The notes: generated by a model not told the origin, from the sequence alone. A DNA stretch of 33,409 nucleotides from Gnetum montanum (GCA_015680685.1 MNCI01005856.1:316106-349514), one strand, 5' to 3'; positions 21,762-31,435 are shown, counted from the first letter of the stretch. Program-made: numbers and translations.

Positions 21762-22213
21762 CCGCCTGCATAATACATGGTGCTAGGTTGGTTCTGGAAA
21801 TAGGTGGTAAGATGATGAGCTATGAACAATGTGTTTTAGGTGTGATAACAATTAAACCTGGGCACCTCCTAGATCTAGGATAAGCACCTCAAACCCTTGA
21901 TGTGATTTTCATGATCCCTCCTACCTACGGCCTCGATTGATATGTCCACTAGAAACGTTAAAATACTCTGCATTGACCCAACTAGCAGTGTTTCCAGAAT
22001 GGAGGCAACCGTCTCAACCAATAAATCTGACCAAATAATTATGCTAAAGTTACGTAAAAAAATTTGTAAAAAATCCTATGTGCCCATTCGGAACAAAACC
22101 ACCTCTTCCCTTACACGAGCATGGGGAGGCGGAACGTTGGCGACATGGACATGTAGACAACATAAAATGCCCATGATGTCTAGAATGATCAGGATGGGTT
22201 TTAGCGTGACCCT

Positions 22214-23090
22214 CCACAATAAAACACATTACCATAGAAAGTAGTTTAGACATCCTAACAACACCAAGACAAACTGAAAAATCTCACAAGAATCCATTAT
22301 GCAACACTGAGGTTCTTACTACTTTGAATCCTAGAAAATCACATGTTACGCTAGAGATGCATTACCCAAAATTGCCAAAACCTTTGCGACAGTGCAAGGT
22401 CTATCCATGATAATGATGATAAAGGTAATATGGCATATTTCCCTAACATAACACGTGACCATTATAGCTAAGACAACAAAACCTCGCTTGCACTTTGCAA
22501 GGGTACAACACCTAGACTCCTCACCAGTTACGCGGTGTGTTTGTACAATATTACCGACAATCACCCAAACCCTTGCGATGGTGCAAGGTCTTTCTCTGAC
22601 AACGGTGATAGGGGTAATATTACAAACTCCCATAGCGTAACTAGCACAGGCAGGTATCGACACCCAGTGCAGTGCACATTTGTGAAAAAAAATACAAATT
22701 ATAGTACAATGACAGTGAAAATGACCTAACACATATATCAGACAAGGAATATGTAGAACAACTTACTAGGTGAGTGGAGTAACCTTCTAAGTTTCAACAC
22801 GCAGCTTCAAAATTCACCCTATAATTTTCAATACTTCATCGATCCTGGCCAATTTGGTGTGTTTGCGTTTAATCTCTGGTGCCATTGTTATGCCTGAATC
22901 ACCTTTACGATACAGTTAATTTATGCTTTCCTTCTTCTTTAACCTAACTCAACTTCGCTATGCTTGCAGTTCACCCTGAAGATGAGCCATCTACTTATAA
23001 GCATGATGATGAAAACTTGCTATTTTCATGCTCGATAAGTGCAGAACCTTCCCGAAGTGCAGTAATGTCAGTTTGACATGAAGCATAAAG
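22214..23090. other. Region upstream of the antisense gene, with a ~188-bp-spaced direct repeat
   Basis: No gene is supported. Two related blocks, about 22341-22450 and 22526-22640, share GTTACGC, ACCTTTGCGACAGTGCAAGG / CCCTTGCGATGGTGCAAGG and GGTAATAT, offset by about 188 bases. The 128-codon minus open frame here is just the translation of this repeat. The region may hold the promoter, 5' UTR or further 5' exons of the antisense gene, but I cannot identify them. Confidence 0.5.
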
Positions 23091-23137
23091 ATAGCCCCAT
23101 TAATCTCATGAATATCACATTGATTATAGTCCGAAAA

Positions 23138-23355
23138 GACCCTAAACTAATGCACAGCTTATCGTCTCATAATCCGATCGAGTTAACTATGGTCTACAAA
23201 AAATAAAAAGAAAAACAAGAACCTAAATTAGCTATTTTGCCACACTAGACACACCAAATTATACTTTTCATCATAGTCCATGAGGACTTTAAGCTAGTAC
23301 CTATGAAACCTTATTTGCTCTTTCCTTACAAACTCTAAGACCTTAAACTGGTAGC
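23138..23355 (+). repeat. Tandem array II of A(+), loose units
   Basis: Clear units GACCCTAAACTAATGCA (23138), GACTTTAAGCTAGTACC (23285) and GACCTTAAACTGGTAGCC (23339), with weaker ones between. Same core and orientation as array III (28331-28690) and array I. It lies between the antisense gene and pol. Confidence 0.6.
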
Positions 23356-23889
23356 CTTTTGACACACACCTCTAAAAGCCTTGTATCATTTCACCATGCT
23401 GACAAAAACAACTTAACTAATTCCTTTCCTAGAAATTTTGTAGGTCAGTTTGCAAATGGATGAAGTTTTGCTTGCTCCCCTAGCCCTAACAGGCCCACAC
23501 AATGAAATCTTTAGATAGCTAAATCTTGCAATGATAGGAACTGACTCCTCAACCTGTGACATAACAATAGCAACCTCAGAAATATACCCAAATTGGCTAG
23601 AACATCTGGCCAGAACCCTAGACCTGGAGGCTGGTGATGTGACCGAGGATTCCCTCACTGAGATCTCTATAGTTACGCACAAAGGAGAAAACAAAAATCT
23701 GAAGGTTAGTTCTCTCCTTGACCAACAAACATAGAGCGGCATGTCTTGAGTTCTCTAGGATAGCGTTGTAGTGTTTTCATGGTTGTACAAAGACAAGCTG
23801 AGTTTAGACCCATGACTAATATAGCACAACATCATGTTACAATTGCGTATTAAAGTTGTTAAATAGAAAGCACAGAATATTAAGCCCAA

Positions 23890-24770
23890 AAGCACATTGG
23901 CAGTGCGTGAAGAAATCACTAAGCTATATCAAGCTGGTTTCATTGGTGCGGTTGATTACTTAGATTTGGTGTCAAACATCGTGGTTGTTTCTAAGAAAAC
24001 GGGAGGAATATGCATCTATATAGACTTCCATGACTTTAATAAGGAAATAGTTAAAGACAACTTCCCATTACCGAGTATTGACCAACTTATCGATACAACA
24101 TCGAGACATGCTCTACTATCCTTTATGGATAGGTTTTCCGGATATAATCAAATCTGTATCAACCTAGAACATCTACTGAATACAACTTTCATTATCCCCT
24201 CAGGAACTTTCTATTTTACCATGATGCCTTTCAGGTTAAAAAACACTGGAGCAACTTATCAACGTGCCATGCCATATATATTTAGTGATTATCTCTTAGA
24301 GAGGTTGAACGAATACATAGACGACATAGTTGTTAAATCTCGTAAGTCAGTAGATCACCTAGAGGATTTAGAGTTAATCCTTAAATGATTTCTCAGGCAT
24401 GACCAACAACTCAAACCAAGAAAATGTGTGTTTGGAGTTAAAACTAGACGCATGTTGGGGTTTGTGATGTCGAAGGCTCCCATACGAGTTGACCCTCACA
24501 AGGTTAGGGCCATCGTTAACTTGGCACCACCTACAAGTCTTAAAGAACTATCTGGGTTGCAAGGTAGGTTACAGTTTATCAAAAGGTTCATCTTGAAGTT
24601 GAAAGAAAAGTTATTCCCCATGCAGCATTTGCTCAAGAAGGGGGTTAACTTCAAATTGACCAAAGACTGTCAACGTGCTTTTTACAACTTAAAGGAAGAG
24701 TTGTTACATTTGCCAATGGTTTTCTCGCCATAAAGGGATCAACCCTTCTATATCTACTTGGCAAGTTTAG
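23890..24770 (+). pseudogene. A(+) reverse transcriptase domain
   Basis: Copies element RNA into DNA. Motifs in order: AVREEITKLYQAGFI, IYIDFHDFNK (cf. CVDFRDLNK), DNFPLPSIDQLID, LLSFMDRFSGYNQI, MMPFRLKNTGATYQRAM (cf. MPFGLKNAGATYQRAM, typical of Tat), and the catalytic NEYIDDIVVKSR (YxDD box). A TGA at 24386-24388 then splits the domain, and RKCVFGVKTRRMLGFVMS with SLKELSGLQGRLQFI follow. TAA at 24731-24733 ends the thumb/connection part. The motif Arg in MPFRL replaces the usual Gly. Confidence 0.9.
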
Positions 24771-24775
24771 ATATG

Positions 24776-24780
24776 TTGAT
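24776..24780. repeat. Target-site duplication, left copy (TTGAT)
   Basis: TTGAT directly before TGTAACGACG; repeated at 26141-26145. Confidence 0.9.
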
Positions 24781-25480
24781 TGTAACGACGGAAAACGTCA
24801 GCAGCTGGAAATACCGACCGAGATTCCGTGTACACAGCTTTAGCCACGGATCCGCGTGAGGGCTATGCTGGAAAAAATGAATCCGCTGTGCCCTGAACGG
24901 TCTTGTCGATCAGACAGGGACTTACTAATCAGTAAACTGATAAAAATTTCGTAGGAGCGATCCGATTCGAGAAATCGTAAGCGAAGGGAAATCGATGTAA
25001 ACGAATTGCAATGATAATAACGCTAAATACGATAAAAGGAGGTTGACATGAGAGAAGCACGTAGCTCCAAGATCTGCGCTTTGACTTGAAAAGATGTAAA
25101 TTTTTGTATGGGAAGTTACACTGGGGAATCCCCGATTACTGGATGTGAAACGAGCACAAAACAACAAGCAAAACGGTTTAAACAGAAGTCCGATCTACCT
25201 CACGGGCTAAAGCCAAGATGCAAGGAAGGCCAAGCTTTGACTTCTACCGATCAACTGTTTCTGACCAATAGAGTCTCTCCGGCAGAACGATTAATCCTGT
25301 CACCGTTGCTTTAAAGTGAACTGTGCTCTGTTTCTGTTTCTGTTGTAAGGCGATGCTGTCAACAAATGCCAAGGCGTTGCTCTCTGTATCTCTGCTCCAA
25401 AGTGCTAAGTGCTCTGGTGCTCAGAAAAAATGCTTCTACTTCTCTGATTTGCCAACCCTTGTGTCTTCGTCAACTGCGGT

Positions 25481-25487
25481 ATTTATA
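25481..25487 (-). promoter_or_regulatory. TATA box of the solo LTR
   Basis: Minus-strand TATAAAT in CAGCCTATAAATACCGC; directs transcription towards lower coordinates, antisense to pol. Confidence 0.55.
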
Positions 25488-25735
25488 GGCTGCGGCGCTC
25501 CGTGAAAAAAGGCGTAACCCTGATGACATGTATCCCGCGCGTTTCGGGTGCTGTTGACTTGACCATTTTAAGTCAGACTGTGACTACGCACAACATGCTC
25601 ATCTGCGTGCTGTGCGTGTGAAGGGAAGGCATGTGTTGAGTGTGTTTCAATCGCTTTCAGGCCATATTACACTCATTTGCGTTGTGTTGCGTGTATGAGC
25701 GTAATCTGATACAAAAGCAATGGGCTCAAAAATGT

Positions 25736-25879
25736 CTTACGCTCACTATGCAGCCGCGCGTAACAAAGCATAAAAATGGCTAACTTACGCTCACTACGCA
25801 GCTGCGTGTAACAAAGCGTAAAAATGACTAATTTACACTCACTACGCAGCCGCGCGTAACGAAGCGTGAAAAATGCTTG
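25736..25879. repeat. 48-bp tandem repeat in U3, three units
   Basis: Units start at 25736, 25784 and 25832, each about TTACGCTCACTACGCAGCCG then CGCGTAACAAAGCGTAAAAATG. Looser copies flank it (25676-25705, 25895-25930, 26015-26055). Each unit pairs TTACGC with GCGTAA around a GC-rich centre, so it can fold. Confidence 0.85.
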
Positions 25880-26140
25880 ATTTGGTGATGAAATACGCAA
25901 TGATACGCACCGCCGCGTAACGAGTGTAAAGACAAGTTATTCACGCGCCACGAGAAAATAAATGTCAAACTGTTGTGTTTTTCTTGAACTCCGCTTTCGA
26001 CCATTCTGGAGCTTATTACGCTCATCACGCTGCCGTGCGTAATGGAGCGTAAACTTGTCCTTCGAACAAAGCCGATGCGCGCTCTTACTTGAATTGTGAA
26101 TCTTTGCCTGAGGCCGACTTGTAATTTTCATGGTGTTTCA

Positions 26141-26145
26141 TTGAT
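26141..26145. repeat. Target-site duplication, right copy (TTGAT)
   Basis: TTGAT immediately after TTTCA, pairing with 24776-24780. Confidence 0.9.
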
Positions 26146-26350
26146 AGCTATACCATTGTGTCAAAAGAGGGATGACAGGTCAGAAATCCCCATCTATTAT
26201 TTGAGTCATGCTTTATTTGCATATGAAACAAGATATAATGAAGTAGAGCATAACTACTTGGCATTGGTCTTCACGTTTAAGAAATGTAGACACTATCTTT
26301 TTCACAACCAGGTTAACATAATTTGCAAGAATAACATTCTATAGGCAATC
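26146..26350 (+). pseudogene. A(+) RNase H domain (3' part)
   Basis: Reads EIPIYYLSHALFAYETRYNE, then ALVFTFKKCRHYLF, matching the RT-linked RNase H pattern (P-x-Y-Y-x-S-x-x-L... ExRYxxxExxxLAxVxAxxKxRxYL). The N-terminal strand of the domain lies left of the solo LTR (YIYLASLDML near 24750). TAG at 26341. Confidence 0.85.
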
Positions 26351-26559
26351 ACGAACAATTTATATGAGAGTAGTAAAATAGCCTGATGTAAAGCCATCAC
26401 TGCAGAATTTGACTTATACTACATTGGCCAATCTTTTACAAAAGGCCAAGCGATAGTCGAACAACTTGTAACATCACCTATTAATGATTAGACGACGATA
26501 GAGCCTAAATTTCCAGATGAACATGTACATAGTTTAAGCCCTGTATCAACAGGCCTCGA

Positions 26560-26945
26560 AGCAACATTACACTTTGATGGAGCTTCAACTACCAGAGGCA
26601 GTAGTGCCATCACTATCATCACGCTTTCCCCTGGGGATGTTCATCCATTGGCTTACTGCCTGGCGTTTCCCTGTACGAAAAATGTGGCAGAATACGAGGG
26701 GCTCCTTAGAGGATTGTTAGCAGCCAAAGAATTGAATGTTTAGCACTTGACAATATGAGGCAATTCAATGCTCATTGTCAATCAGATCACAGAAGTCTAT
26801 GACTACAAACCCATGTATTTGCAATGCTATTGCGATATGGCTAAAGATCTTCTGAAACAATTTACAAAGACTGACGTCTGACACGTGCCGCGTAGTGAGA
26901 ACACTGTAGCTGATGCACTCGCTACGCTAGCTTTAAACATGCCAC
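26560..26945 (+). pseudogene. A(+) archaeal-type RNase H (aRH)
   Basis: Second RNase H domain, characteristic of Tat/Ogre elements. LHFDGASTTRGSSA carries the first Asp, NVAEYEGLLRGLLAAKEL the Glu, and ENTVADALATLAL the last Asp. The second Asp segment, usually GDSxLVV, reads GNSMLIV, so this catalytic Asp is Asn. Stops precede HLTI, GNS and HVPRSENT. Confidence 0.85.
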
Positions 26946-27004
26946 CAAATTTGTTTCCCACCTTGCCCACTTTAATGATGGAATATAAAAATATTATCAT
27001 CCAA

Positions 27005-28288
27005 GCAGCATAAATCTCTTCTTTAATTGCTAAAGGAATGGTAGAATGGTACGACAACATTAAAACCTACCTTCTATGTGGCGAACCACCACATGAGTTG
27101 ACATCTGCACAGAAGGATGCAATTTGTAAGCGTGCCAGGAAATATGTCATCATTGGAGATAGCACTCTATGTAGGCACTCCTTTGATGGGGTATTATTAA
27201 CCTGCGTAAATAATAACCAAGCACAAAAGATAGTTAGCAAAGTCCATGAGGAACTATGTGGAGGACACATAGCCCCGTGAGCCGTGACCGCTAAAATCAG
27301 ATGTCTAGGATATTAATGGTTGTACATGGAATGAGATTTCCTTACCAAAGATAAGACATGTGACACATGCCAATGTTATGCAAATCTAATACACGTGTCA
27401 CCAACTGAGTTGCATACCACACAAATCACTTGGCCATTCCAATGATGGGGGCTAGATATCATAGGTCCCATCACACCTAAGTCTTCTGCAGGACATATCT
27501 TCATTATCACCACCACTGAGTACTTCACAAACTGGGTCAAGGCTATTCCCCTATGAAAGACTACATCTCAATAGGTTTGCCATTTTATCTTGGATAACAT
27601 AGTAAGAAGGTTTGGGCTTCCCATGACTAGTGTGATCGATAATGGACCACAATTTAGTAGTACTGAAACCAAATCTTTCTACAATAGCCTTAGTGTTAAG
27701 AAATATTTTTCCTCACCATATTACCAACAAGAAAATGGTCAAGAAAAAGCAAAAAACAAGGTGGTTATCAATTTAATAACAAACATGCTTAGTAGCAATA
27801 AGAAACGATGGCATGAGCAAATCCTCTACGTGCTATGGGCCTACTGTACAACATACAGAATAGCTATGGGTAGGACACCATATAGCCTAGTCTACGGATC
27901 TGAAATAGTGTTGACCCTTGAACTACAGGTTCCCTCACTGCGGATGGTCCTCTCCATGGTTATAAATGAGACTCAACACAATGAGTCCAGGATCATGGAT
28001 TTAGACTCAGTGGAGGAGGAGCACATCCAGACACTTAACAACATCAAAACATATTAGGATAGGAAAAAGCAGAAGCATCATTGCAACCTACATCAGCGAC
28101 CAATCAAAAAAGCCAACTTGATCCTTAAAGTCATTCGTGAACCAGTAAGCAAATTTTCTGCAAGCTGGGAAGGCCCCTTCCTAGTCATCAACCCATATGA
28201 AAATGGAGCATTCAGGCTAGCAGACAGCAATGAAAACGAGCTTGCAAACCTGGTGAATTACATGTACCTAAAGCAGTATCACATTTAG
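27005..28288 (+). pseudogene. A(+) integrase
   Basis: Inserts element DNA into the genome. The zinc-binding part has VHEELCGGHIAP (27241 onwards) and TCDTCQC (27361-27380). The core has WGLDIIGPI (first Asp), VIDNGPQFSS (second Asp, 27632 onwards) and YYQQENGQEKAKNK, where the third catalytic residue expected 36 positions after the second Asp is Lys, with a Glu one residue earlier. The C-terminal part includes WEGPFLVINPYENGAFRLAD, the usual GPY-type module, and ends MYLKQYHI then TAG. Several TGA/TAA/TAG stops interrupt the first half; 27590-28057 is open. Confidence 0.9.
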
Positions 28289-28330
28289 ACATCAGCTTGA
28301 CTAGAATACAAGCTAATGAATGTCCACTAT

Positions 28331-28690
28331 GATGTAAAACTAGTAGTGTTGTACACGTCCTCTAAGACGTAAAATTGGCATTTTTTAGTACGCATCCGCC
28401 ACGATGCTAAATTGGAAAATCTTTTGACCATCTGTCATGACATAAAACTGGCAAGGTAAGCATCTATCTGCTGAGATCATAAACTAGCACAAAATTGTCC
28501 CTGGGTCATGACACAAAATTGACACCCACAGCATAGTCTGCTAGGACCATCAACTAGCTCCTCCACTTTCTACTATGACGTAAAACTAGCATACTTCAGT
28601 TTGCCTAGACTTTAAACCAGGAGCATGGTCAATTGGTACTTAAAACTAGCAATGACGGTTCACCAGGACCTAGAACTAGCAAGTGAGCCT
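28331..28690 (+). repeat. Tandem array III in the A(+) 3' UTR, eleven units
   Basis: Core GACNTAAAACTAGCA. Unit starts at 28331, 28366, 28403, 28439, 28474, 28510, 28545, 28577, 28608, 28636 and 28667. The period is 35-37 in the first seven units and 28-32 in the last four. Located just after integrase, where Tat-lineage elements are known to carry tandem repeats. Confidence 0.85.
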
Positions 28691-29839
28691 AACCATTCTT
28701 TGCATGACATCCCCATCTGGTAGAATGGGTAGAGTGTTGGAACAAATGCAACGCCACTACCCTTCCCCTGGCATTCTACTGATTTCTTGGATATTCTGAA
28801 AGGCATACTACTGATCCCTTGGAGATGCCGCCATAATGATCACTCAGAAATTGCAGTTCCCGAGATCAGCATCACTTGTTGGAGCCCCAAGGAAACTATG
28901 GTCACCCATAGCCTTGGTTGTCTCCAACCGTCGCCGCCATCAAGGTTTGGCTTCACAGATGCATCTGACTGGCTCTTTGCCTAGTCAAATGGATAAGATG
29001 AATCTAGCTGTCGATGGTGAATTCCTAAGCTGTGACATCAACAAAAGGACCCTTACCTTTCTTTTTGTTGTTGTCCCTTTTTATGGTGTGCTCCCCTTTC
29101 TACTTCGGACGACACTTGTTTCAACAGCCTCCTCAACGGTTAGGACAGTTATTTCTGTTATTTGTTACATTTTATAGGTTACTTGCTACGATAGCTTTAT
29201 TCGAAGATGCACTCACTAAGAGGGCGAGGCGTCACAGCATTTTGAGGTGGCTGCTTGGACTAGCCTGACTACTTGGGAGTGTAGACCCTACCTTTCGCCT
29301 CCAGACATCTTCCCTTACTTTTTCCCTCTCCTATCCTTACAACTATCCTTACTTGTTCCTCTTGTTTATACAAAAGATGTAAACATGCAAGGAGCCTTTC
29401 GCACATGATAACCTTCATGTCCATAAACAAGTGTAACGCAACTCGCCTTATGGAATGCATCTGTAGGTCAAAAAAAGTAGGAAAATCTAGGCAAAATAGA
29501 TGAAACACAACTCGTCCAGGCCATATAGATGTAACACAACTCACCCAGGCAAGTCCCACATACATAGTGCAATGATGTAACCTCTCGCAAAAACACCAGT
29601 GAGGAGTTCTCTAATAACACGTTTGCAAGGTATCCTACTCACATTTGAGTCTTTCCCGAACCTCCATCCTTCACACTTGTAAAACCACTCTTCTATTCCT
29701 TATGCCCCCAACCTTCACACTTCCAGGTTGGCTAGTGTAACATCTGAGCAGCAGCTGACGAATAGTGTTGGCATCTTTACATTTGTGGTGTTTCACATTC
29801 TTTGTCTACATCTCTCGGGCAAGCCCTCAAAACATCAAC
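28691..29839 (+). other. A(+) 3' untranslated region
   Basis: Between array III and the polypurine tract I see no gene. Short open frames at 28787-29268 lack counterparts or motifs. Around 29440-29560 the words TGTAACGCAACTCGC, ATGAAACACAACTCGTCCAGG and ATGTAACACAACTCACCCAG form a loose three-copy repeat. Confidence 0.6.
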
Positions 29840-29852
29840 AAAGAGGGGCCAT
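29840..29852 (+). other. Polypurine tract of A(+)
   Basis: AAAGAGGGGCCAT, directly before the 3' LTR start TGAAACATC; site for plus-strand DNA priming. Confidence 0.65.
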
Positions 29853-31140
29853 TGAAACATCATGAAATTTTGAGGCCTTGATGATTCAATGAAGTCTTGA
29901 AACTTAGGCAAAGATTTTACAAGTGTAGCGTCAAGACATCCGAGTGGTGGAAGCATCGAAAATAGTTGCACATCTTAGCAAGTTGTTTTTTCGGCTGAGG
30001 GCCTACTACGCTACGCTACGTAGCTCAGCATAGTAGACTTCAAGAGGATAGAACAAAACAATGGGTGCATGGTGAAAACACTTCAACTTTGCAAGTTAAT
30101 CATTCTACAAAATCTTAACCTTTTACGTATTATGCCGTGTTACGATATGCAGTGTAGCATAGCATAACTCAAGCAACACAGTTGAAATAGCTGCAACAAT
30201 AAGCATAGCAGTCATTCAAGTAGTAGCAGTTATTATGCCATGATACGCTTCCCAACGTATTACAGCATAACCATGGGGTGATTATGCTACGTTACACTTC
30301 AGGGTATAGCACAGTGCAGCATCACAAAATTTATCTGCAGCATGCCAGGTTGATGATATTTTGTGGGCCCAAGACACGCGTCATCTAAACCACATTCTTC
30401 TCTTAACCCTAACCTTATAAATACCCTAGCAAAAAATGCTCAAAGGGTTGGCAAAAAGTTGGCAAAGAAAGTTTAGCTGGTTGATGATTTGGCAAAGATA
30501 CGAAAAAAAGAGGGTTGGCAACAAAAGAGAAAACATTTAAGACAGTAAAAAAAAAGTTGGCAAGAGCATCAACGGCAATAGAGAGAAGCTTTCAACTAGA
30601 GATTGCAAGTGAGCAAACATTTTTCTTTAAGCCTAACTCCGTTTCACCCAGATTGACTAGTGAACAAGGTAGTTTAGCCTTTTTCTTGTTTAATCTCTAA
30701 ATAGATTCTTGTTGGTGGCAGATACTTCATCCAAACTGAAGTCCGCTTGGAAGTCTCGTTGTATTCATCATATTTGTACATAAGATAGATCTTGGATCTT
30801 GGGATTTTTCTTTTTCTACAATTTTGAGTCATTGCATCCTATTTACATTAATTGTTATAGCTATTTTACATAGTTCACATCATTTTTATTGCCTTCAAGA
30901 TCTGATCTAGATCTCATTTTTCTCATCAATCGATATTATGTTCACACACCAAATCACCATCTTGTTACACGATCATTAACAAATTTACTGACTAAGTAAG
31001 TCCATGTTTGATCAACAAGACTATTCAGGGCACTTCAGGTTTGTTTTCCTCAACAAGGCCCTCGCATGGATTCGGGGTTAGAACTTTGTACATAGGAATT
31101 CTCTCGGTGTTTCCAGTAACTGATGTTTTCTATCATTACA
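29853..31140 (+). mobile_element. 3' LTR of A(+)
   Basis: Begins TGAAACATCATGAAATTTTG (cf. TGAAACACCATGAAAATTAC of the solo LTR) and ends TTTTCTATCATTACA. Its last 380 bases repeat the 5' LTR remnant at 10949-11334. TATA box at 30415-30422. U3 holds inverted TACGCTAC / GTAGC and TTACG / CGTAA words (29998-30320). GGAAT (31141-31145) is the candidate target duplication; the left copy is lost with the 5' LTR start. Confidence 0.88.
30415..30422 (+). promoter_or_regulatory. TATA box of the A(+) 3' LTR
   Basis: TATAAATA within CCTTATAAATACCC, matching the position in the sister LTRs. Confidence 0.6.
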
Positions 31141-31145
31141 GGAAT

Positions 31146-31394
31146 CTCGTTAGTCCATAGAATAGATTCTTTTGGCTTTTAGACTTCTTTTAAATTTTGG
31201 CTCTCATTATTTCTTCTCAAATCTCATAATGACATCTTAACATAGCTCTCATTCTAGCTCAGCTCCCCTTTTGAAGTCTAGGTACTATTTTCTTCTTCTT
31301 TGTCCTATAAGATTACAATCACAAACACATTTCTACAATTTCCATTTTCTCTAAGATTTTGAGATACTAAAATGTTAACAATCTACCCCTTTTT
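31146..31394 (-). mobile_element. Start of a 3' LTR of element D with its polypurine tract
   Basis: On the minus strand AAAAAGGGGTAGAT (31394-31381) is followed by TGTTAACATTTTAG from 31380, which looks like the polypurine tract/LTR junction AAGGGGGAGATTGTT common in Ty1/copia elements of plants. Only about 235 bases of the LTR remain before A(+) cuts it at 31140. Inference from one junction; the second LTR is not in the window. Confidence 0.5.
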
Positions 31395-31435
31395 GGTGAT
31401 TTCCAAAACTTAAGAAAATGGTCTAGTACATTCCA

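Larger units (their letters stand above)
18463..22213 (-). pseudogene. Antisense multi-exon accessory gene inside A(+)
   Basis: Minus-strand gene between pro and RT of A(+), antisense to both. Exons: about 22213-21762 (5' limit uncertain), 21675-21401, 21286-20237, 20119-19844, 19762-19622, 19536-18716 and 18633-18463 (TAG). The six introns (82-117 bases) are all GT...AG and every junction keeps the frame, giving roughly 1,060 codons. Recognisable stretches: VDISIEAVGRRDHENHIKGL, LTTYFQNQPSTMYYAG, IEIQHYPIWYSKFFVKCRDS, FRYGDINEAQRWLFHRVAPA, VNFDINAQLFAKFFGVPSDG, a coiled-coil-like block (TRVEDLESRNEFLQ), and an acidic His/Glu tail (DHHEEDPHEEEPHREDHPRE). The frame has about 18 stops, mostly TAG, but no frameshift in the 350-codon central exon. 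The 3' part is homologous to 2962-4185. I recognise no named family; no transposase, RT or PMD signature is evident. Possibly one of the extra ORFs known from Tat elements. Confidence 0.75.
24781..26140 (-). mobile_element. Solo LTR of an A-related element inserted in the RNase H region
   Basis: Starts TGTAACGACGG and ends GGTGTTTCA on the plus strand, flanked by perfect TTGAT duplications. On the minus strand it reads TGAAACACCATGAAAATTAC ... GTTACA, sharing both termini and the U5 block GATCGACAAGACCGTTCAGG with the other A-family LTRs; the rest is diverged, so it belongs to a sister subfamily. TATA box at 25481-25487. U3 contains a 48-bp tandem repeat. It has no internal region. The short open frames in it are incidental. 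Confidence 0.92.
23430..28288 (+). pseudogene. A(+) pol (RT, RNase H, aRNase H, integrase), interrupted
   Basis: Long Ty3/gypsy polyprotein of the Tat/Ogre type, all in one forward frame from about 23430 to the TAG at 28286-28288, interrupted by premature stops and by the solo LTR at 24781-26140. The insertion plus duplicated target is 1,365 bases, a multiple of three, so the frame is the same on both sides. Order: leader (KVSSLLDQQT ... VVVFSWLYKDKLSLDP, 23700-23810, cf. YKDVFAWSYxDMPGLDP), RT, RNase H, archaeal-type RNase H, integrase. The second RNase H is a known mark of the Tat lineage. Domain details are given in separate entries. Non-functional. Confidence 0.9.

Noticed and set aside
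22050-22253. Cys-rich minus frame (CPCRQRSASPCSCKGRGG) as a zinc-binding exon
   Set aside because: The alternative frame over the same bases continues without a splice into the supported exon to 21762 with a single stop, so it is the better coding choice.
22346-22732. 128-codon minus open frame with an internal protein repeat
   Set aside because: The protein repeat simply mirrors the ~188-base-spaced DNA repeat; no continuity with the antisense gene's exons.
25736-25879. 48-bp repeats as a CRISPR-like array
   Set aside because: Units are contiguous with no spacers, in an LTR of a plant retrotransposon.
28787-29268. Open frames of 65-113 codons in the A(+) 3' UTR
   Set aside because: No motif, no counterpart in another copy, and position after integrase and array III; likely chance.
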